NCBI GenBank assembly: GCA_013376735.1
Contig: VINJ01000001.1
Coordinates: 1,240,001-1,304,000, forward strand
Direction of reading: 5' to 3'
Source of the DNA: a bacterium Scap17
Lineage (GTDB): Bacteria; Pseudomonadota; Gammaproteobacteria; Pseudomonadales; Halomonadaceae
DNA: 64,000 nt
Shown here piece by piece: positions 39,721-46,098 of this stretch. Under the pieces are notes generated by a model that saw only the letters and a list, made by a program, of their open reading frames with translations, did no database searches and was not told where the DNA came from. The position numbers were made by a program, and so were the translations under genes. Within the stretch, counting starts at the first letter, position 1. Each line of letters starts with the position of its first letter.

Positions 39721-40366
39721 AGCCCTGGCCGCGACGGGTCTGGATGCTTGATTTGCCCAGGTAGCGGCGTAGCCGCGCGATATAGACCTCGATGAGGTTG
39801 GGGGCCGCGGCGTCCTGCTCCAGGGCGTAGAGCTGGTTGAGCAGGTGCTCCTTGGAGAGCACCCGTCCCGGATGGTGCATGAAGTAGCGCAGCAGCACGA
39901 ACTCGGTGCCTGTCAGGGGGTGCCAGGTACCATCGGCCACTCGGACGCACTGGTTGGCCTCGTCCAGGGCAACGCCACCCAGCGTCAACTGATGGGAGAG
40001 TCGCCCCGACTGGCGGCGTAACAGCGCCTTGACCCGGGCGACAAGCTCGGCTTCGTGGAAGGGTTTGGTCAAGTAGTCATCCGCGCCGCCTTCGAGCCCG
40101 ACGACCTTGTCTTCCCAGGTGTCCCGAGCCGTCAGGATCAGCACCGGCAGGTCCCGGCCCGACTGGCGCCACCGCCTGAGCAGGTCGAGACCCGAGCCAT
40201 CGGGAAGGCCCAGGTCCATGATCGCCAGCGCGTACGTCTCGGTGGTCGAGAGCGCCTCGGCGTCTCTCAGGGACGCGGCCAAATCGACCCGGTAACCGTT
40301 GTCCTTGAGGGATTCGGCGAGGCTCTCGGCCAGCAAGTCGTCATCTTCGAGTAGCAAGAGCTTCAT
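39701..40366 (-). CDS. copR: OmpR-family response regulator, copper-type
   Basis: 221 residues from ATG 40366. The receiver domain has the acidic pair EDDD near 7-10, the phosphorylation Asp in ALAIMDLGLPDGSG and the Lys in DYLTKPF. The C-terminal winged helix is typical (GTEFVLLRYFMHHPGRVLSKEHLL, then VYIARLRRYLGKSSIQTRRGQGYVF). It overlaps copS and is preceded immediately by the cupredoxin gene. Confidence 0.88.
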   Translation of the reverse strand: MKLLLLEDDDLLAESLAESLKDNGYRVDLAASLRDAEALSTTETYALAIMDLGLPDGSGLDLLRRWRQSGRDLPVLILTARDTWEDKVVGLEGGADDYLTKPFHEAELVARVKALLRRQSGRLSHQLTLGGVALDEANQCVRVADGTWHPLTGTEFVLLRYFMHHPGRVLSKEHLLNQLYALEQDAAAPNLIEVYIARLRRYLGKSSIQTRRGQGYVFVAD

Positions 40367-40374
40367 GCGTCGGC

Positions 40375-40875
40375 TCACTTGCCTAGCTGGATCTCCCCGG
40401 CCATGCCGGATTCGTAGTGCCCAGGGATATTACAGGCATAGACGAGCGACTCCACGTCAGCGGGGGCGGTCCACACCAGCTCTGCGGTGTCGCCGGGGGC
40501 GATGGTCACCGCCGGCATAGCGCCGCCATGGGCACCTTCCGCCATGTCATGGCCGCCATGGCCGTCGTGGCCGTCACCATGACCACTGTCTCCCATAGCC
40601 TGCATCATCTCGCGGTGCGCTTCCTGGGCTGCGGCATCGCCGATCACGAATTCGTGCTTCAGGTTGCCGGTGTTGACTACCTTGAAGCGCACAGTCTCTC
40701 CAGCGGTGATGCCGAGTGTCTCGGGATCAAACCACATGTCACCGGCCTCGACCTGGATGGTGCGGTCGATCTCGGCATCAGGCGTGGAGGAATGGGAGCC
40801 ACCATGTTCACCGGCAGCAAGGGCGGAAGTGGCGGCCAGGCCAAGGGTGATGGCCAGCAGAGACTTACGCATCAT
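40375..40875 (-). CDS. Periplasmic cupredoxin (CopI-like)
   Basis: 166 residues with signal peptide (KSLLAITLGLAATSALA). A single cupredoxin domain has ligands His in NLKHEFVIGD, then Cys, His and Met in YACNIPGHYESGM, a type 1 copper site. A His/Met/Gly-rich loop (DSGHGDGHDGHGGHDMAEGAHGG, about 97-119) is inserted ahead of the ligand loop. Probably binds copper in the periplasm and protects the cell, like CopI. First gene of the copRSAB operon. Confidence 0.8.
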   Translation of the reverse strand: MMRKSLLAITLGLAATSALAAGEHGGSHSSTPDAEIDRTIQVEAGDMWFDPETLGITAGETVRFKVVNTGNLKHEFVIGDAAAQEAHREMMQAMGDSGHGDGHDGHGGHDMAEGAHGGAMPAVTIAPGDTAELVWTAPADVESLVYACNIPGHYESGMAGEIQLGK

Positions 40876-40950
40876 GTAACCTCTTTGATCGTATCAGTGG
40901 AGCCTTGGTTATACTGCAGCAACCTGAAATGAGACTGAACTCGAAACCCC

Positions 40951-40982
40951 TTGACTCTTGTGTTACACGTAGGTTGTAGCAT
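40951..40982 (+). promoter_or_regulatory. MerR/CueR-type promoter and operator between divergent copper operons
   Basis: TTGACT (40951-40956), a 20-base spacer and TAGCAT (40977-40982), plus strand. The dyad at 40954-40974, read on the minus strand, starts ACCTACG and contains GTAACACAAG, the same core as the operator at 33573-33593. It would drive the small-protein/DUF411 operon. No merR or cueR gene is in the window, so the regulator would be chromosomal. Confidence 0.6.
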
Positions 40983-41083
40983 CCAAGGCTCTGATAAAGA
41001 CCATGCCGAATCCCTTGTCCTGGATCATGTTGGACGACACGGCCACCGAGGCAGAATGGGGACTCGACCATGAGGATGACCGA

Positions 41084-41386
41084 ATGACCTGCAATGTTCG
41101 CTGCCTGCTGCACCTCCGAGGAGTACGCCTGTTGGCGCTGCTGCTCGCGGCTCTGCTGCTGGTCGCCAGCCTGCCCGGTCATGCGTCTATGGATGACTGC
41201 GCCGTCGACTGCGGTACCTCCCAGGTCGAGATGCTCGATCACGCCAACGCCGATTGCGGCGCCTGTGCGGCATTGACCGCCACGCCGACTGTCCCCCGCG
41301 TCCCTCCAGACGCTCTTGCCGACCTGGCCGACCCGGCCGTGGTTGAGTTCATCGCTGCACCACCCCGAGAACCTCCCAGATCCTGA
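41084..41386 (+). CDS. Small Cys-rich secreted protein
   Basis: 100 residues from ATG 41084 (GAGGA upstream); an ATG at 41003 is also in frame. Signal peptide (GVRLLALLLAALLLVASLPGHA) followed by DDCAVDCGTSQVEMLDHANADCGACAA: four cysteines, a His and Met, suited to bind copper. Tail proline-rich. No family recognised; likely part of the copper response by position. Confidence 0.6.
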   Translation: MTCNVRCLLHLRGVRLLALLLAALLLVASLPGHASMDDCAVDCGTSQVEMLDHANADCGACAALTATPTVPRVPPDALADLADPAVVEFIAAPPREPPRS

Positions 41387-41460
41387 CGTCGCTCGACTTC
41401 CCGGTAACGACATATTGGCTCGTTATCGGTGCTCCCTAACTTTCGTCAGGAGTCACATCA

Positions 41461-41612
41461 TGTACGCCAACGATTGCTTTGCCCTGATGGGTTCAATGGG
41501 CTGGATGGGCTGGCTGATGCCTCTGAGTGTCATGCTTCTGCTCGGCCTCGGCATCGCTACTCTCGTCAAGTATCTCTTCACGTCTCGTCGTTCCCGGGAG
41601 GATCGCTCATGA
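41461..41612 (+). CDS. Very small membrane protein
   Basis: 50 residues from ATG 41461 with CAGGAG upstream. One Met/Gly-rich hydrophobic helix (MGWMGWLMPLSVMLLLGLGIATLVKYLF) and a basic tail. Its stop overlaps the next start (ATGA), so it is coupled to the DUF411 gene. Function unknown. Confidence 0.6.
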
Positions 41613-42049
41613 AACGCCTTGTCCCCACTCTGCTTGCCTCCTCTGCACTGCTGATCGGTGCCGGCACCGCCCAGGCGGCCTTGCCCAATGCGGCGACGCT
41701 CTACAAGAACCCCCAGTGTGGCTGCTGCGATGAGTATGCCCGCCAGCTTGAGGCGCTCGGCGTCGAGGTCGCCATCGTCGACGACGTCCCGATCGGTCAG
41801 GTCAAGGAGCGAGTCGGACTGCCCTACGGACTGGGCTCCTGCCATACCATCGAGATGGGTGAGTATGTCATCGAGGGACACGTGCCCTTCGCGGCGGTGG
41901 AAAGGCTCTTCGAAGAGCAGCCCGATACCGATGGCATCGGCCTTGCGGGCATGCCCATCGGCACACCGGGTATGCCGGGACCGAAGCAGGATGACTGGAA
42001 TGTCTACCAGTTTCGCGCCGGAGAAGCCCAGCCATACATGACGCTGTAA
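41609..42049 (+). CDS. DUF411 metal-binding protein
   Basis: 146 residues with a signal peptide (VPTLLASSALLIGAGTAQA). The DUF411 thioredoxin-like core has NPQCGCCDEYARQLEALG, then GSCHTIEMGEYVIEGHVPF with Cys/His/Met residues, and ends GMPIGTPGMPGP. DUF411 proteins are found with copper resistance genes and are thought to bind copper in the periplasm. Last gene of the small divergent operon. Confidence 0.88.
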   Translation: MKRLVPTLLASSALLIGAGTAQAALPNAATLYKNPQCGCCDEYARQLEALGVEVAIVDDVPIGQVKERVGLPYGLGSCHTIEMGEYVIEGHVPFAAVERLFEEQPDTDGIGLAGMPIGTPGMPGPKQDDWNVYQFRAGEAQPYMTL

Positions 42050-42069
42050 CGTCGCAAGGTGATAGCGAC

Positions 42070-42095
42070 TGCCCGGGTGCTGACTCGCCCGGGCA
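42070..42095 (+). terminator. Hairpin after the DUF411 gene
   Basis: TGCCCGGG (42070-42077) pairs with CCCGGGCA (42088-42095), 20 bases after the stop. No T-run follows. Confidence 0.5.
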
Positions 42096-42099
42096 TGAT

Positions 42100-42121
42100 G
42101 TCCGCTTTTGGCCGATAGCGG
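42100..42121. repeat. 22-base dispersed repeat, copy 1
   Basis: Begins GTCCGCTTTTGG and ends CGATAGCGG. The same sequence is at 51069-51090, about 9 kb away, where it is a complete imperfect palindrome ending in GCGGAC. The two copies bracket the c-di-GMP block. Confidence 0.8.
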
Positions 42122-42140
42122 CTGTATGCAATATGGTCGT

Positions 42141-42203
42141 TTTCTTTACGCACGCCGACCGCCCCTCCAGGAGGCCCTGGCGGGGCGGTTTTGCGTAAAG
42201 AAA
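42141..42203 (+). other. 63-base two-part inverted repeat
   Basis: Outer arms TTTCTTTACGCA (42141-42152) and TGCGTAAAGAAA (42192-42203) enclose inner arms ACCGCCCC (42158-42165) and GGGGCGGT (42182-42189), the latter followed by TTT. The inner stem alone resembles a terminator; the outer arms make it a cruciform-like element. Confidence 0.65.
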
Positions 42204-42287
42204 TTGCGTAATTTTTTCTATTTCAAGAAAAGGGGCGTTTTTGTCTGTTATTTGGCCTACGGGTGGGAGGCCTTGAGGCAGCGATCA

Positions 42288-42415
42288 GGGCATCATTTGA
42301 GGCTGCTAATGTTAAGCAGCCTTGCATCTGCATAGGCATTGGCACTGCGCCTCTGGCCAGAGGCGCTTCCCTGATTATTTTGCCCCTGGTGCCTCCCCGT
42401 CACCAGGGGCTTTTT
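42288..42415 (+). ncRNA. Structured terminator-ended element, copy 1 (candidate RNA)
   Basis: Three stems: GGCTGC/GCAGCC (42301-42306, 42316-42321); the perfect palindrome GCGCCTCTGGCCAGAGGCGC (42347-42366); and GCCCCTGGTG/CACCAGGGGC (42382-42391, 42401-42410) followed by five T, an intrinsic terminator. A near copy lies at 45951-46089. The terminator ends 51 bases before a GGDEF gene, so it may be a small RNA or a leader. Confidence 0.45.
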
Positions 42416-42466
42416 GTCTGAGGAGGGTGGGGGCTCTGGCGGCTAGAGATATTCTGGTGCAGCATA

Positions 42467-44530
42467 ATGCTGATGACATCAAGTTCTAATGCAAAGAGAC
42501 CTGGTGCTGACACCGAAATTTTGGGTCTCCTGAAACTCCCTCTCAAGCTCCCTCTGATGACTCTGCGTGGACGCTTGCTGGTTGGCGCCGCGATGCTGTG
42601 GGGGGTGTTGTGCGTGACGCTTCTGACCCTCGGCTGGCAAGCGGGTCGTATCTTGGTGGACGAGACCAACCACCAGCACCTGCGTTATGAAGCTGAGCTG
42701 ATCAGCAATTCCATCACCTATCAGGTCGATGAGCGTCTGGATGAGTTGGAGCAGTTAGCGAAGCAGATTCCTGAACCAGTCCGTGGTGCCCTTGATGCCC
42801 AGCATGGACACTCCTTGTCTCCCCTCTTCGAAGGTCTCACTCTTTTCGATCGCGACACACGAGTTGTAGACGCTTGGCCTATCGGTGACGGCCGGGTGGG
42901 GGCCAGCTTCCCCGATCGAGAGTATGCGCGTTTCATGCATGCTTTCCGGCGCCCGTACGTCAGCGAGCCTTTCGTGGGGCGCATCACCGGATCTCCTTTG
43001 GTGATGATGCTGGTCCCGTTGCGAGACGGCGCGGGACGCTACACCGGCTTTTTGGGAGGCCTGGTCAACATCAATGAGAGCCGACTCTTCAAGAGCTTCG
43101 AGCGGCTGCGCCTGGGCGACGGTGGGTATGTCACCATTACCACCGCGTCCGGCAAGCGGCTATTTCACCCTGATCAGGAGCAGCCTATCGTTGCCCTTCC
43201 AGAGCAGCTTTCTCCGGTGCTCGAACGAGCACTGTACGGCTGGGAGGGGGAAAGCGCCGGCAAGGCAGTCACCGGTGAAGCCCAGCTGGTAGCGTATCGT
43301 CAGATCTGGCCAGCCGGCTGGATCGTGGGCGTGCACCTGCCACAGTCGCAGGCCGAGGCGCCGCTGGTGGCCGGTATGCAACGCATCTCCTTCCATGCTT
43401 GGGGGGCGCTGGTATTGGTTCTACCCTTGGTCGGGGGGCTGATCTGGTTGACGCTTCGTCCACTGACACGCCTGGCAGAGCAGGTCCGTGAGCTTCAGAA
43501 TGAACGGCGTTATCTGCTGGAAATTCCTACGCACATGCCTGAGCTGCGCCGGGTCATTGATGTGATCAACGAGACCGAGCGCGAGCGACGGGGCAACTTG
43601 CAGGATCTGGCGGAGCGTGAGGCCTTGTTGCGAGGCACCTTGGCCGCTTCGCCTCAAGGGATGTTCGTCACGGACTCGAGAGGGCAGGTGACCTTCATCA
43701 ATGCTGCCCTCGAGGAGCTTCTGGGAGGTGATGAATCGCTCGATATGGATACCTGGGGTAAACGGATCCATGCTGAGGACCGTCCAGCCGTGATAGAGGC
43801 CTGGCATCAAAGCCTGGCCGGCCGCTGCGACTTCATGCGCCAGTTCCGCCTCCTGGGTGCTGAAGGTATCCCGCGCTGGCTGGACGTACATGCTGGAGCG
43901 ATTCATGTCGAAGGTGAGTTCATCGGTATCGTCGGGATGGTGCGCGATATCACCCAGGACCGCCATGAAAACGCTCTGCGCCGCTGGGAGACCGAGCACG
44001 ATCCGCTGACCGGACTACTCAACCGACGTGGCCTGACACGCTATCTTGAAGAAGCCCTGGTGGAGTGGCAGAAGACTGGCACGCCGACAGCGGTACTGCT
44101 CTTCGACCTCGATCACTTCAAGCCGGTCAATGACCAGGGGGGGCATGCACTAGGCGACCGCATGCTGCAGCAGGTGGCGGACGCAGTGCGCAGCGTGGTG
44201 CGAAGCAGTGATCATGCCGCTCGCCAGGGCGGGGATGAGTTTGCCGTGCTACTGAGTGGTTGTAGCCCCGATCAGGCGCTGGTTCTCGCCGAGGCACTGC
44301 GAGAGCAGATTGGGTCTTGCCCCGTGGAACAAGGGGATAAGCGCTGGTACGTGACTGCCAGCATCGGCGTGAGCCACTTCCAATCAGGTGAGGAGTCAAT
44401 CAAGGCTGTTCTCGACCGCGCCGATGCTGCCAGTTACCGGGCCAAACGTGGTGGTCGTGACAGGGTGATACTTGATAGCGAAGAGCCTGCTATGACTGAC
44501 CTCGACGAGTCAACGGGCAAAGTGGGCTGA
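42467..44530 (+). CDS. Diguanylate cyclase with extracytoplasmic sensor, PAS and GGDEF
   Basis: 687 residues. A first membrane helix (about 30-52), a Cache-type periplasmic domain (LFDRDTRVVDAWPIGDGR, SPLVMMLVPLRDGAGRYTGFLGG), a second helix (about 306-328), a HAMP-like linker, a PAS domain (about 385-505) and a GGDEF domain with intact signature QGGDEFAVLLSG near 587-598. It makes c-di-GMP from GTP in response to a small ligand outside the membrane. Structured element copy 1 lies just upstream. Confidence 0.88.
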   Translation: MLMTSSSNAKRPGADTEILGLLKLPLKLPLMTLRGRLLVGAAMLWGVLCVTLLTLGWQAGRILVDETNHQHLRYEAELISNSITYQVDERLDELEQLAKQIPEPVRGALDAQHGHSLSPLFEGLTLFDRDTRVVDAWPIGDGRVGASFPDREYARFMHAFRRPYVSEPFVGRITGSPLVMMLVPLRDGAGRYTGFLGGLVNINESRLFKSFERLRLGDGGYVTITTASGKRLFHPDQEQPIVALPEQLSPVLERALYGWEGESAGKAVTGEAQLVAYRQIWPAGWIVGVHLPQSQAEAPLVAGMQRISFHAWGALVLVLPLVGGLIWLTLRPLTRLAEQVRELQNERRYLLEIPTHMPELRRVIDVINETERERRGNLQDLAEREALLRGTLAASPQGMFVTDSRGQVTFINAALEELLGGDESLDMDTWGKRIHAEDRPAVIEAWHQSLAGRCDFMRQFRLLGAEGIPRWLDVHAGAIHVEGEFIGIVGMVRDITQDRHENALRRWETEHDPLTGLLNRRGLTRYLEEALVEWQKTGTPTAVLLFDLDHFKPVNDQGGHALGDRMLQQVADAVRSVVRSSDHAARQGGDEFAVLLSGCSPDQALVLAEALREQIGSCPVEQGDKRWYVTASIGVSHFQSGEESIKAVLDRADAASYRAKRGGRDRVILDSEEPAMTDLDESTGKVG

Positions 44531-44577
44531 AAAGTGTGTCCAGCGACGTAAATAAACCAAGCGGTACACCCTCTCCC

Positions 44578-44900
44578 TCACGCGAAGCCCAGGAAGACGG
44601 CCAGCGCTCTGTTGATGGCGACCATGGTGCTGTCGTCGAGGTGGCCGAAGGCCTCTCCTACCCTCTCTCGCTTCACTGTCATGGGCTGTCCACCATGATC
44701 TGGGAGCGTCGCTGCAAGCCATTGTCGGGGGTGGGCTCCACATCGAGACGGATCAGCGGGGCATCGACTCGGGTGCTGGAGAGCAGCAACACCGTCACAC
44801 TGCCGGTTCCAGCAAACTGATCCGACTGGATGATGAGGGCGGGAAGCGGCTTCCCGAAGTCACCTGACAGGGCAATGGTCACCAGGTCGCCACGCCTCAT
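44578..44900 (-). pseudogene. MazF/PemK-type toxin with one-base deletion
   Basis: Begins MRRGDLVTIALSGDFGKPLPALIIQSD and continues QRRSQIMVDS. The frame then closes early because one base is missing in GACAGCCC (expected GACAAGCCC, about 44690). The shifted frame resumes MTVKRERVGEAFGHLDDSTM then VAINRALAVFLGFA and its stop. Intact MazF-type ribonucleases have about 108 residues, as this would. The toxin is probably inactive since its C-terminal helix is lost. Confidence 0.8.
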
Positions 44901-45130
44901 GCGTCACACTCGTCGTCGTCCAGGTCCAGGAGGGCGGCATCCATGAAGTCCTGCAGATCCTGATCCCGGGCGTCGGCAGCCGCAACGGCAGCGCACTGAC
45001 GGCGGGCTTCTTCGGCGAAGCCGGGTTGGCGGGTATCCGGTACCCAGATCTGGATCGGGCGCAGGCCGGCCGCTCGCAAAGCAGCACGGTGCCTTTTCAC
45101 CCGGTTGTTCACGTTGTCGGTTGCCACCAT
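44897..45130 (-). CDS. MazE-family antitoxin
   Basis: 77 residues from ATG 45130 (AAAGGAGGATTCGCC upstream). NRVKRHRAALRAAGLRPIQIW, then VPDTRQPGFAEEARRQCAAV, is the DUF3018 MazE-type pattern; the acidic C-terminus (DAALLDLDDDECDA) would bind toxin. It overlaps the toxin start by 4 bases. With the toxin broken, it may be free of selection or retained to guard against a chromosomal homologue. Confidence 0.8.
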   Translation of the reverse strand: MVATDNVNNRVKRHRAALRAAGLRPIQIWVPDTRQPGFAEEARRQCAAVAAADARDQDLQDFMDAALLDLDDDECDA

Positions 45131-45232
45131 GGCGAATCCTCCTTTCGTTTCATGTAACAGGGTGGCGCTCCCTTCCGTTACATGCAACGAAGGGTGTCCA
45201 GAAAACGATCGTTAGGCGGCCAAGCCGGACAG

Positions 45233-45298
45233 TGTCCGAGAATAAGCTTGTAGGATGGGTTTGCGGACAATAAGATAGACGGACGGATAAGCGGACAA
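45233..45298 (+). promoter_or_regulatory. Candidate resolvase binding (res-like) site
   Basis: TGTCCGAGAATA at 45233 faces an inverted TGCGGACA at 45262, followed by further GGACGGATAA and GCGGACAA units up to 45297, immediately upstream of the resolvase start. Repeated TGTCCG half-sites ahead of the gene are what Tn3-type resolvases bind for recombination and self-control. Confidence 0.5.
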
Positions 45299-45309
45299 AA
45301 GGGCGGTCC

Positions 45310-45897
45310 ATGGCACTGATCGGCTATGCGCGGGTCTCGACGGCGGAGCAGGACTCCGCTTTGCAGACCGATGCGCTTCTCAAGGCAGGGTGCGAGCGAA
45401 TCTTCGATGACACCGTCTCCGGGGCCCAGGCGGAACGCCCCGGCCTGACGGCGGCCCTGGAGTTCCTACGCGAGGGGGATGTGCTGGTCGTATGGCGACT
45501 GGATCGGCTGGGACGCTCGCTGCCGCATCTGATCGAGGTGGTCAGCACCCTGGAGGCGCGTGGTGTCGGCTTCCGGTCGCTGACCGAAGCCATCGATACC
45601 ACCACGCCGGGTGGGCGGCTAATCTTCCATGTGTTCGGCGCCCTGGGGCAGTTCGAGCGCGACCTGATCCGTGATCGCACCAAGGCGGGACTGGCCGCTG
45701 CCGCCGCTCGTGGGCGCAAAGGAGGACGCAAGCCCGTCGTCACCGACGACAAGCTGAAGCGGGCGAGGGAGCACCTGGCGAATGGGCTGAACGTCCGTGA
45801 GGCCGCCGCCCGGATCAAGGTCAGCAAGACAGCCCTCTATGCCGCCTTGAAGGCCAGTCACTCCGAAGCCTCGGAGCGCCGAGCAGCCGACTCCTGA
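45310..45897 (+). CDS. Serine recombinase, Tn3-resolvase/invertase family
   Basis: 195 residues. Catalytic Ser in MALIGYARVSTAEQDSALQ (about 10); conserved VVWRLDRLGRSLPHL and FGALGQFERDLIRDRTKAGL; C-terminal helix-turn-helix NGLNVREAAARIKVSKTALYAAL. No Tn3 transposase accompanies it, so it is an orphan, perhaps left from a Tn3-type transposon that delivered the mazEF pair or GGDEF genes. Confidence 0.9.
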   Translation: MALIGYARVSTAEQDSALQTDALLKAGCERIFDDTVSGAQAERPGLTAALEFLREGDVLVVWRLDRLGRSLPHLIEVVSTLEARGVGFRSLTEAIDTTTPGGRLIFHVFGALGQFERDLIRDRTKAGLAAAAARGRKGGRKPVVTDDKLKRAREHLANGLNVREAAARIKVSKTALYAALKASHSEASERRAADS

Positions 45898-45950
45898 CAC
45901 GCTGTGTGGTGGAGGGCCTCGGGCCTGGGGTGGGAATGAAGCGACACTCG

Positions 45951-46089
45951 GGGCATCATGTGAGGGTGCTAATGTTCAGCAAGCTTGCCCCTGCGTAGGC
46001 ATTGGCACTGCGCCTCTGGCCAGAGGCGCTTCCCTGATTATTTTCCCTTGTTTGCCCCTGGTGTCGGTCCCGTCACCAGGGGCATTTTT
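45951..46089 (+). ncRNA. Structured terminator-ended element, copy 2 (candidate RNA)
   Basis: Same order of parts as copy 1: TGCT/AGCA stem (45967-45970, 45978-45981), the identical 20-base palindrome (46010-46029) and the identical stem GCCCCTGGTG/CACCAGGGGC (46054-46063, 46074-46083) followed by ATTTTT. The first stem differs between copies yet still pairs. It lies between the resolvase gene and the convergent GGDEF gene, so it could terminate the former. Confidence 0.45.
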
Positions 46090-46098
46090 CGTCAGGGG

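Larger units (their letters stand above)
42050..42466. other. Gene-free region dense in hairpins
   Basis: This 417-base stretch holds, in order, a hairpin at 42070-42095 that may end the DUF411 operon, a 22-base repeat (42100-42121), a two-part inverted repeat (42141-42203) and the first copy of a structured terminator-ended element (42288-42415). No protein gene is supported. Confidence 0.7.

Noticed and set aside
42141-42203. An integron attC site
   Set aside because: There is no RYYYAAC/GTTRRRY core pair and no integrase; the arms are too perfect and terminator-like.
42288-42466. A c-di-GMP riboswitch upstream of the first GGDEF gene
   Set aside because: The GEMM core patterns were not found. 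Only the three-hairpin element is present, and its second copy is not upstream of a GGDEF gene.
45951-46098. Terminator belonging to the GGDEF gene at 46099-48111
   Set aside because: The T-run lies on the plus-strand side of the stem, so it would end plus-strand transcripts, not this minus-strand gene.
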